From: Dromaius novaehollandiae
Taxonomy: Eukaryota > Chordata > Aves > Casuariiformes > Dromaiidae
Assembly: GCF_036370855.1 (NCBI RefSeq)
Contig: NC_088106.1
Location: 35,974,501-36,038,500 of the forward strand
Direction of reading: 5' to 3'
DNA: 64,000 nt
The translations under genes and the position numbers were made by a program. The notes under the pieces were generated by a model. The model was given only the letters and a program-made list of their open reading frames with translations, was not told the DNA's origin and searched no databases. Below, in pieces: positions 36,192 to 45,745 of the stretch (positions are counted from its first letter, which is position 1; the number at the start of each line of letters is the position of its first letter).

Positions 36192-37790
36192 GATCGGGGC
36201 TGGCGCAGAGCAGAGAGCAAGAGCGACGGAGATGCTGTCCTGGGTGCTACAGAAATGCTGCCACAGCTCTCACAAGCCCTAGCCGGTGACAGCCATTGCC
36301 TGCTTCGAATAAAAAACCCTGGGAAGCTTTTTCTGCCCATGTTACTTGGTGCTGGGCACATCTCCAGAGGAAAACTAGTGCAGGCAACGCCAATAAAGCC
36401 AGTCAGGTCTGGAGGGAAACCCATTCAAGCAGTCAAAGAGTCCCAGAGCAGCTGGGGTGGGAAGGGGCTTCTGGAGGTCTCTGCTCCAAGCTCCTGCCAC
36501 AAGGGGTGGCAGCCAGAGGGGGTTTCCCAGGGCCTGGCAGAGCTCAGACTCTCTCTGTTGGAGCACCCTTAGGCTTCAAAGGCTTTTGGCACTCTCAGAT
36601 GGGAATTTTCTCTGCTGCCCCTTGTGTCCTTGCCCCTCGTCCTGGCCCCAGGCACCTCGCGGATGCGCTGGCTCCATCCTCTGGCTCCATCCTCTCCCCA
36701 CCCTACACTTGGCAGCTGCAGGCAGCAGCCAGATCCCCCTGCACCTTCCCTTCTCCCAGCTGAACACACCCAGTGCCCTTGGCCTCGCCTCATACGTCCC
36801 ATGCTCCAGCTCCCCACCGGCTCGGGGACCTCCGCTGGGCTCGCGCCAGTGTGTCTGTGTCTGTCTGGGGCTGGGTAGCCCAAACTGGACCCTGTTCCCA
36901 CACACGGTCTCTCCCAGGCCGAGCCAAGGGGAGCAATGCCTTCCCTCGCCCTGCTGGCTGCCCTCTGCTAACACAGCTGGGGTGCGGGGCCGGCCGTGCT
37001 GCCGGGTCACGCTGCTGCCTCCAGCTCCGCTTGTCCCCAGGATCTCCTACCTACCTTGGGTACCCACCACCGCTGTGACCGTCCCCGAGTGCCCTGCCCC
37101 TTTGTGCTGGGAGCTTCCTCCAAAAGGGTCCTACCCCCACCCACTGCTGGGAGCTGCCTCTCACGGTGCCCTGCAGCCACAGGCTGTTTCTAGCCAGGCC
37201 GCTTTCCGGCCCAGGCACCACCACAGCAACAGCCACAGCAGTCTCAACTCATCTGTTATGCTGTTCTGCGCAGCAGCACTTCCCTGGCCTCTGTGCAGGG
37301 CCAAACTGAGACTTAGGCATGGCCATCCTGGCTCTGCATGGCCTCACTGGCCATCCCAGGGCCTGACACACGGCTCTGCTGCAACCCCAGCTGCCCTTCT
37401 GCCCCCATAGCACAGCAAAACACCCATTATGTACCAGTTACTACCCCAAAAGAACACTACCTTCTGCCCATGTATTACCTACACCCAGCCTACGACACTT
37501 AGGAAGTGGAGAACAGCCCGGAATTCTTGGCAACATTTTCTAATGGGAGCATTGCATGGGAGCAGCAATCACGGAGCTGAGGACAGCAGGGCCTCCTGTG
37601 CCATCAGGGTGAGAGGCCTTCCCACAACTCGGCAGTCAGCAAACGCTCTGCACAGCCAGGACAACAACCCTTCTCCTAGTTCATGGTTTGACCTGCTGCA
37701 GCTCCGGCAGGAAGCAGCCCCATCGGCAGCACCACTGCCCCGCCCCAGCAGGAGGGCACCCACCCGCATCTGAACACACCCACAGCCCCC
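36192..37790. other. 3' flank of the Ala/Pro-rich gene with a CR1 tail; no other gene
   Basis: Contains AATAAA at about 36308. At about 36438-36530 there is a minus-strand CR1 3' tail remnant ('gtcccagagcagctggggtgggaaggggcttctggaggtc', compare the CR1 end at 24.6 kb reversed). The rest is GC-rich with no supported coding. Confidence 0.5.
36438..36530 (-). mobile_element. CR1 3' tail remnant
   Basis: Reverse complement of the CR1 terminal region: a hairpin-like 'gggtgggaaggggcttctggagg' followed by 'ctccaagctcctgcca', matching the orientation-flipped tail of the CR1 family. Decayed. Confidence 0.55.
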
Positions 37791-37839
37791 CCCACCCGTC
37801 CCCAACCCCGACCCAGATCCACCCGCCCGCTTCCTCCTC

Positions 37840-38095
37840 TCCTTTCCTCCCTCCTCTTCTCTCCCCCAGGTCAGGCCCCACCCCTTCCTCCCCTCCCCGA
37901 GGACCCTGCATGCTGGACTCTGATTGGTTGATAGAGCTGTCAGTCCCACCCAGACCCGCCCACCTCCTCTTGCCGGCCAACAGCAGGGCCGCACTGGGGG
38001 TGTTGCCATGGCAATGCTGTGGCCACGTGACCCGGTGGCGACCCCTCCCCTGGGCGGGACGGCGCCATCTTAGTGGCGGCTGCGGGGTGAGAGGC
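37840..38095 (+). promoter_or_regulatory. CpG-rich promoter-like module, inverted copy
   Basis: Reverse-complement homologue of the 2.5 kb module. It has ATTGG (inverted CCAAT, 37923-37927), CACGTG (38024-38029) and GGCGCCATCTT (38061-38071), with a pyrimidine tract upstream (about 37790-37870). The next bases resemble a short 5' exon ending in a GGGTGAG-type splice donor around 38086-38092. CpG density stays high to about 38350. A coding-like exon follows on the plus strand at 38780-38901, so plus-strand transcription is the natural reading. Confidence 0.55.
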
Positions 38096-38779
38096 CCCTC
38101 GAGCGCTGACGAGCTGCTGCTCCAGGCTGAGGCGCATCGAAATGCGGTTCGTGCGTGGGGCGAGTCCGGACACGGGGGCAGAGGGACCGCAGCCCGCCCC
38201 GAGGAGTCCTGACGTTCCTGCAGTTCTGCCTGCGGCCTCCTTCCCGACGCGGCCCTCGGGCAGCCCAGGCTGGCGCTGTCTCCTGGGGGAGCTGCAGCGT
38301 GGGGCCGCCGCGGGGTGGCCTGTCCGACGTGTGCCGCCATGGAGCAACGCCCGCGGTTTGCACCCCAGTTAGGAACAGAGAGCCGCTGGGTCTGGGGGAG
38401 GCTGTTAGCTGCAGAGGACTTCCTGCTGTCCTGCAGAGCAGTTCAAGTGCTGTTAACGTCTGCCATAATTTCTTTCTCATGTCTGACTATGACCTTTAGA
38501 ATTTCTCTTTTTCTCCTACAAAAGTGGATTTTTCACTGTATTCGGGGGAGGGAAAATGAACCTCAGTGCAGTGTGATTGCAGAGTCTCAAGCACTTGTTC
38601 TTAAACCGCTCTGTACAAAGCAAACATTTGAACTAACTTTCTTTTAGTTTTGAAGAACCTAGCTAAGTGTTAATTTGACTCTGTCGTTATCTGCAGTCCA
38701 CACTGAGATGTCCTGCTGCTTGTATGCATTGTGTCCAACCTTTTTTGACACTTGGTTTTCTTTGCTCTTGTGTGTGCAG

Positions 38780-38901
38780 CTTTCTGTCAGTCCCGCAGAA
38801 GCAGTATAGCAAGCCAGCGGATGATGTGAAGGTGATGGAAGATCTTGTGTTGTTTGGTGATGCAGAGAAGTTTAAACATTCATTTATCTTACCCTTTTTG
38901 T
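38780..38901 (+). CDS. Orphan exon downstream of the inverted promoter module
   Basis: 122 bp, open, with an acceptor (tgctcttgtgtgtgcag) and a consensus donor GTAAGTAGT. It encodes FLSVPQKQYSKPADDVK, then VMEDLVLFGDAEKFKH. The composition is that of an ordinary protein. The gene is unknown to me. It lies about 700 bp after the CpG promoter on the same strand, so it may be exon 2 of that transcription unit. The following intron is the duplicated segment B, and the ERV then interrupts it. The last bases of this exon and its donor also begin duplication copy A at 24.9 kb. Confidence 0.4.
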
Positions 38902-40733
38902 GTAAGTAGTATATTTCGCACAGCAGAGTAATGCTTCTAATGTAGCTGAAATAACTTCTTCCACAGAGTACCACGGTCTGAGAAAACGTTCATTTTTCCT
39001 CTCTAATTACAATTTACATATTGATAGGTATGACCATGCTAGAGGCATGCTCTGAGCAGGGAGGACATAGCTTCTTCCTCAGAAAATGTGAAATAACGGT
39101 GAGCAGTCAGTATATAGGCTTTATGCTGCATTCTCTGAATTGCCTTTTTGTGATTTTTGTATAGATACTCTGCTTACAAACAGCTGTTTCAGGACTTGTT
39201 TTTCCACTTTAAAACTTATCAGAAATAATGGCTGGGGTTGAAATATGCAAGAAGACTGTGTGATGCCTTCCATTGCCTAGGCACAACTAAGCTGTTAAGC
39301 TTTTGTGATTTTACTCCTCAGCTCCTGAATCTTATTGTTCCACATGCACAAAAGAATGATGTTTGCCTGGGCAGTGTGGTTAGCCTCCAGGCTCAAAGGC
39401 ACTGCTTAGCGTCCTGTGCTTGTCCCTGTGGCTGAGATTTGGATTCCCATTTGCCTGTTTTTCCTTGACATCTCCTCACCTCCCAAAGAATCTCCTGGGT
39501 GCTGTAGTTTAGTTGCCTGTTACAGGCAAAAGGATCGCAGAATCATTTTTATAAATTGACTTAAGCTCCTCTGTAATATACTCCCTTCATTGAGAGTCAC
39601 TTCCAGGATTTCCTTTTTAGGGAACTGCATTTATTGGGGGCAAGTTTATGCATATTTGTTCTTGTACCAGCGTTACTTGTGAGCGTAACTGGTTCTCTGT
39701 CCCTAGAGCAACTTCTATTATATGTAACAATCATATTTCCTCTGTCTTAGTTTTGCTATGTCAAATTACATTCTCCTAGTGTGCTTTTGAATGATTGGCA
39801 CTTCATTTTTGGAGCATCTTCATAGCTTGCCTTTGTCACTTTTTGTTTGAATCTCAGTTCCCTTTTTTCAAATGAGACCAGAATTGCTCACGCAATTTGT
39901 ATGATATCTCTCAAGTGACAGTATGAACAGTTCTGTGGCTGCTGAGGAACTATTGCTTTTTTCATGATTCTACTGGTGGATTAGTAGTTGATGATTAGCT
40001 GATACGCTCTGTTTTGTATCTGGATAAGAATTTGCAGCAACCTCCACATTTACTGAGCCTTGGTTTAGAGCAAAAATTCTTGTGCTGCTGCATTTTTGTA
40101 CTGAGGAGTTAGTCAGTAGGTGCTGCTGTCAGTGCCGGCCTGGAATTCAGAGCTCTCCTCTGGGCACTCAGTGGGAAATAATGTGGGAATGAGGGTAATT
40201 GGTGAAAGGCTCTAGCAACTTTGCTTGCTGTGAGGGAAGAACCTTAACGGCTTTCAGGAGAATGCTCTTTGTGATTAAGGGAATAAGTTCAGCATATGAT
40301 CTTTAGAGCCACTTTCTGAATGGATCTGAGTGGGGTAAGGCTGTATTTGAGGACGGAAGAGGATGTTGCAGTAGTTGAGCTCATCATGCCTTGAGGAAGA
40401 GATGTAATTATGCAATAGCTTGTGAAGGCAGTACCTCACCCATGTTCCGCAGCCTGTGCAAGACTTGAACAAGGGGCATAAGAATGTTTAAAAAGGTTCA
40501 AGCCAAAAACTATATGCCTCGTAATTATCCTCCTGCGTGCATCATAATTAATTGAAGCTCTCTCAGGAGCGCCCTTCTCGATCTGTCCTGCTGTTTTGGT
40601 CACATCTGTGAACATGAAGTTCAGAGGAAATCAGGGGGAATAGATTCACAAATACAGTTACTTTGCAAGGCTCTGGCATACTGTGTGCCAAAGTCAAGCT
40701 GCATATAAGTACCAGGTGCTTTTCTAATCACTC
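38888..40733. repeat. Segmental duplication, copy B (partner 24900-26993)
   Basis: Same sequence as copy A without the 282-bp LTR. It reads 'catttattgggggcaag' at the empty site near 39630. Homology stops at 40733, the last base before the ERV 3' LTR. It sits in what would be the intron after the exon at 38780-38901. Confidence 0.93.
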
Positions 40734-41470
40734 TGTTATGGAAATTAGGCTTGTTGGCCACCATAACAGGGCTCGACCCTAGGTTCCCGCAAGTACAGTT
40801 CAGAGCCAATCAGAATCAAAGCAAATTAAATAATTAAATTTTAATCACGCACGTGCCGTAATTACAGCTCGAGCTGGGTGCCTCCAAAGAGGAACCCCAA
40901 CAGAAAAAATCCTGGGCAATTATAGTTTTTTCAACTTAAGTTTCCCACCCCTCACGCAGTAGTTAGACCAATAGTAATTTTTAGATCTGGGGTCTCCTGC
41001 TTCTCATTGGATCTCACTGTTGTTCCTAGGTAAGCTGTTTTTCTCCTTATCTTGATTTTTTGCGGTCTCTGCTGACGGTTGTACCTTTATTTTGGTTGGG
41101 TCTTACTGTTTTCTCTCAAGGTCCTGAGGAGAAGGAGGAGGAGGTGATTCTAAATCATAACAATTAACACTGCCCCAGCAGTGAGCTAAGGCTTTGCCCC
41201 TCAAGGTCCTAATGCCCTGCACTGGTCTTATTTCAAAGCCTTGACACCCTCCCTTTTGGAGTGTGAGACGCAGGAATGCAGACTGCTTGTAACTTCCTTA
41301 TCTTCCCAGCTGGAACCAGCTCTGAGGCGCTTTTCTTCCTGGACTAAGTAAAAGTTCATTATTTTATCTAAGTGCGGCCTAAGGCTTCAGCAAATTCAGC
41401 TACTCATGCTAAGCAAGTTTTAGAGAAGTTGTGCTAAGCAGCTACAGTTTCAGTTTGCTATTCCTTAACA
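40734..41470 (-). mobile_element. 3' LTR of the ERV
   Basis: 737 bp. On minus it begins TGTTAAGG directly after a polypurine tract (AAAGGGGGGAC, 41471-41480) and ends CCATAACA, so the ends form the inverted repeat TGTTA/TAACA. It shares its middle with the solo LTRs at 15.2 and 18.4 kb. The base before it (40733) is the last base of duplication copy B. Confidence 0.85.
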
Positions 41471-41948
41471 GTCCCCCCTTTGTTTTTATTAAGCATCCCT
41501 GCTAATGCTTTAAACAGAGTTCTCGAAGCCTTTTGAGGCGTACTATCACTTTCCATAATCTTATGTATAATATAATCATAAGTAATAGGCATAACAGTTA
41601 ACACAACTACTACTGGGTGCAACACATGATTATAAATCCCTGTTGCAGTTGGTGACCATCCTAGAAGAATTTGCCAGCCATGATGTTCTCTGTCCTTCTT
41701 TACCCTTTCCAAGATGTGGTGTATCTCTTCCGCATCATGATGAATGGTGATGAGAGGTTTTTTTTTTTTTGTCCATTGTTTCGGGCGAGTTCTAGCAGTC
41801 GACGCAGGTCATCATGTTGCAGTAGTTTCTTCACCAGTGTGAGATTCATTCCAATGGGGGTAGGTAGTAGATTTTGAATTAATGTATAATTAGATTGTAA
41901 CAATTGATAAGATCTAATAGGAGCTGAATAATTAAAGTCGCATCCCAT
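41458..41948 (-). pseudogene. env: ERV env transmembrane-subunit remnant
   Basis: Two short overlapping frames. The membrane-proximal ectodomain piece (LLGWSPTATGIYNH) leads into a hydrophobic anchor (HPVVVVLTVMPI) and a cytoplasmic tail that ends at 41458, just inside the LTR. A frameshift lies near 41710, by a poly-T run. No surface subunit is present. Confidence 0.6.
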
Positions 41949-42199
41949 AATTTTGGGTAAAGTTACAAATACAAATATTTGAGTAATTAATTACTTGTAT
42001 CTACAACAATGTTATCTATGAATATAAGATTACAAAATGTTCTTACACATACACATCCTTTTTTAACATATACAAGTACAGTTCAACTCTAACAGCAAAA
42101 TAAGGTGGTGTGGATTGATATCATTGAGCGTTTGTTTATTTATTTATTTTAAAGATTTTCAAGCCTTTTTTGCATACTTAGAACATACTGGATTAGTCG

Positions 42200-42506
42200 T
42201 TCATCTCTGTCTAACAGGCTGGTCTTAGCTGGAATAGTAAGTGCCTGGTATCGCTAAATGTCTCCCCAAAAGAATGTCTGCTGGTGTTAGTCCTATGGGT
42301 TGCCGTGGGGCATTTCAAACATCCCATAGAGCTAAGTTTAATGCTTCTGGCCATTTTAGGCTAGCACGTGTGCATATTCTTGTTCTTTTTTTTTTAAATG
42401 TTCTATTCATTCTTTCTACTTGTCCTGAAGATTGTGGGTGATAAGGGGTACATAGGTTTTTTTTTATTCCTAATGATTTATATAATTGAGTGATTGTGCT
42501 TGCCAT
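42200..42506 (-). pseudogene. pol: ERV integrase C-terminal part
   Basis: Contains the third catalytic acidic residue in YHPQSSGQVERMN, followed by the Lys/Arg-rich helix. It is in a different frame from the upstream half. Confidence 0.8.
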
Positions 42507-42583
42507 AAAATGGACACCCTTGTCTGAATCAGTGGCTTCTGGGACTCTCTACCTAGGTGTGATTTCTCTCAGTAAGGCTTTTA

Positions 42584-43507
42584 CTACTCCCCTGCATCAG
42601 CCTTTCTTGTTGGGAAAGCTTCTACCCAGTCTGATAACTGATCTACTCTCACTAACAAGTGTTTATACCCATTGGCAGATGTCATACCCGCATAATCTAT
42701 TTGTAGCCTTTGGAAAGGGAAGTAGGCCCATGGTCGTCCCCCTAACTCTGAGCTTGGTTTGCTACTTAAAGTCTTCTGGCAGGTCAGGCAGCTATTCATT
42801 ATTCTTTTAGCAGCCGCATAAATTCCTGGAGCAGGCCATACTTTCTGTACCTGCTTAGCTATTGCCTCGGCTCCCCCATGAGCTGTATTGTGAAACCACC
42901 TAGCTATAGTAATTAAATATTTTTTTGGTAGAATTGGTTTTCCTCCACTTGTCCATATTCCATCATCATTTTGTTTTGCTTCCCACTGTTCCCATTGTTT
43001 TTTCTTTTCCATGGAGCAGTCCTTTTCATACATGGTTTTGGGGTCTATTAAATTTGGCCACTCACTTTGGTTCATCCTTGGAACTGCCCCCATACATTCT
43101 CTCAGAGGTTGTCGAGCTGCAGCCTTCGCAGCAGCGTCAGTTAATGTATTTCCTCTACTACTTTCTGTAGTGTCTTTAGTATGGGCTGGGCAGTGTATTA
43201 CAGCAATTTCTTTGGGGCAGTTGAACTGCTTCCAGCAAATCACGTATTTCTTCTCCACTAGCTGATTTCTTTCCTGATGACAAAAAAATCCTTGTTCTTT
43301 CCATAACATCCCTGTTGCATCAAATACTCCAAATGCATATTTAGAATCAGTATAGATATTTACCTGCAGCTTCTTACCAATTCTTGCTGCTTGGGTCAAT
43401 GCTATTAATTCTGCTCCTTGAGCACTTACAGACGGAGACAAAGGATTGGCCTCAAGTACCTCAAAGATGTTAGTGACAGGATAACCTGAGTGGCGCCTTC
43501 CGTCCAA
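42584..43507 (-). pseudogene. pol: ERV RNase H and integrase N-terminal part
   Basis: RNase H motifs are YTDSKYAF and the conserved NTLTDAAAK. The integrase HHCC zinc-binding domain (H...H, then SCLTCQ) and the first catalytic region (LQIDYAG, then WVEAFP) follow. The frame ends at 42584 through a frameshift inside the integrase core. Confidence 0.88.
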
Positions 43508-43536
43508 ATAATAGGATCATCCATCTGTAAACAGAA

Positions 43537-44544
43537 CTAAGTCTGGGTTTTCCAAGGTTCATCTTTAAGGTCCTCCCGGGGCTTGCTCGAGCCGACGATC
43601 ACCTGCTCACAGGAATGATGTGGCTCTCCATCCTCCAGCAGAGGCAATAGCATTGCTGGATTTAAGATATTGCATCTCTTTAAAGTCACATTATCTGCAT
43701 GCAGTATTATCAGTGCATAGCGGTGAGCTCTCTGTGGGGATAGTGCTGGAGTTGCGTATTGTTTCATTAACAGTTCTACTTCATGTGGCACATACACAGT
43801 CAGTGAGTGACCCAAAACTTCAGGTCGTGTTTTTTCAAGAAGAGCTGCAGTAGCTGCTATTGCTCTGATGCATCCTGGAGTGCCTTTAGCTACCACGTCT
43901 AGCTGCGTGGAGTAATAGGCCACTGGTCTGCGGTGAGGACCTAGTTTTTGGGTCAGTACCCCACTTGCTGCTCCCTGTCGTTCATGGACAATTAATTCAA
44001 ATGGTTTGCTATAATCTGGCAACCCTAGAGCAGGGGCTGAAACCAACGCCTTTTTTACAGATGTAAAAGCTTTCTCCCTTTCTGGGCCCCAGGCCAAAGG
44101 CTCTATCTCCTCTTTTTTTGTTGCCTGCACTAAAGGCTTAGTAAGTTCTCCTAACCCAGGAATCCATGGTCGGCAAAATCCTACAGCTCCTAAAAATCCC
44201 CTAAGCTGTTTTTTTGTTACAGGACGAGGCATATCAAGAATTGTCTTTACTCGTTCCGGATAAACTAACCTGTGTCCTTCCTTTAAAATAAAACCCAAAT
44301 ATTTTACCTCTCGTCGACACAGCTGAAGCTTAGACAGAGATGCTTGATGCCCTTTTTCTGCAAGAGCATTACATAGAGAAATAGTGTCTTTTAAACATGT
44401 CTCATAATCTTTACCTGCTAATAACAAATCATCCACATATTGTATTAACACTGAATGTCCTGGAAGTTCGATATCTGAGGGATCATTTTTGAGTATACGC
44501 GAAAAAATAGTTGGAGACCCAGTAAATCTTTGTGGTAGTCTCAT
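43537..44544 (-). pseudogene. pol: ERV reverse transcriptase palm to connection
   Basis: Contains the catalytic YVDD (about 44428-44439), then KYLGFIL and FLGAVGFCR of the palm/thumb, and the connection domain leading towards RNase H. It is open over 336 codons but separated from the upstream and downstream pol parts by stops. Confidence 0.88.
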
Positions 44545-44737
44545 CCAAGTTAATTGTCGTCCCTTCCAAGTGAAAGCAAAGAGATCTTGGCTATCTTCAG
44601 CTATCGGTATACTAGAAAAAGGCTGCCGTTAGGTCAGTCACGGTAAAATAAGTTGCCCAGTGAGGTATTTGTAATAACACGGTTGATGGGTCAGGAACTA
44701 CTGGGTGTGGAGTAATTACATGTTGGTTTATAGCCCT

Positions 44738-45469
44738 TTAGTCTTGTACAAACTGATACTCTGGATCACCATCAGAATCTTGCCTGTTCTTTTTAACTGG
44801 CAGAATTGGGGTGTTGTACAGGGATTCACAGACTCTAAGAATACCTAGTTTCAAATAATGATCAATTTGTTTTTGGATACTCTTCTCTGCTTCCTTTGGG
44901 ATAGGGTATTGTTTAACTGTGGGAGGCAATCCCCCCTTTGTTTTTATCGAGACTGGACTAGCTGATTTCTGTAGTCCCACATCCATTCCTGAAGAGCTCC
45001 ATAACTTTTTAGGAACTGATTCTAAACCTGTTGGAATCTGCAGATTAGTTGACTCTGGTTCTGGTGTCTTAGCCAGAACACATGAACCCATAATTATTAA
45101 TTTTATCCCTTCCGGCTGTAAACAGATCTGAGTATCCGAGGCTTGCAGGAGATCTCTCCCTAAGAGGCAAGAGGGCGAGTCTGTGGAAATTATAAAACAG
45201 CCCCACACTCTTTTACCTCCAATAGTGGGCAATAAAGGCTTAGATAACATTCGTTCGCCTTTTCCCATTACTCCTCGCATCACTATTTTATCTGGTGACT
45301 TGCATCCTTTAGGCTCCAAATTTAAAAGGGAAAGGGTGGCTCCAGTATCCACTAGAAAGGGAACTTCTAAACCTTCTGTATTTGCCATTACATGGCCCTT
45401 CAAATCCAAACCTATATCCCATAAATTTACCCCAATTTCCACAGTATTTTCTGAGTCTCCTATCTCCTG
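44738..45469 (-). pseudogene. pol: ERV protease and N-terminal reverse transcriptase
   Basis: The aspartic protease active site reads VDTGA, with the downstream LLGRDLL motif typical of retroviral proteases. The frame passes into the N-terminal RT (PIPKEAEKSIQKQIDHYLK...). It is cut by a stop at 44738 right after the conserved QFVQD motif. Further in-frame stops and a one-base frameshift lie between about 44545 and 44735, within the fingers region. Confidence 0.85.
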
Positions 45470-45745
45470 TCATTGTGGACTGACTGGGAATCGCCTGATC
45501 TCCTTCTTAGTGTTTGATTGTCTCATGCTGGCCCCTCTATTCCTAAATACACGGGGCCTCACTGGGCATTCCTGCTTCCAGTGTCCTTGTTCCCTGCAAA
45601 AATGACAAACATCATTAACTCTTGATTGTACAGCACGTTCACTTTGATTCCATCTATCTCCCCTGGTTCTGCCGTGCCCCCTCCCCTTGCCAGCCTGGCA
45701 TATGCTCTTTAAAATACTTAAAAGTGTGTCTTGTTGAGCCAGTCA
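45440..45745 (-). pseudogene. gag: ERV gag C-terminus (nucleocapsid)
   Basis: One CCHC zinc knuckle (C-x2-C-x4-H-x4-C, about 45566-45607) in a basic context. The frame runs into a TGA at 45470-45472 followed by CAG and then continues in the same frame into protease. That is the layout used by gammaretroviruses for read-through of the gag stop. The upstream part of gag is absent. Confidence 0.8.
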
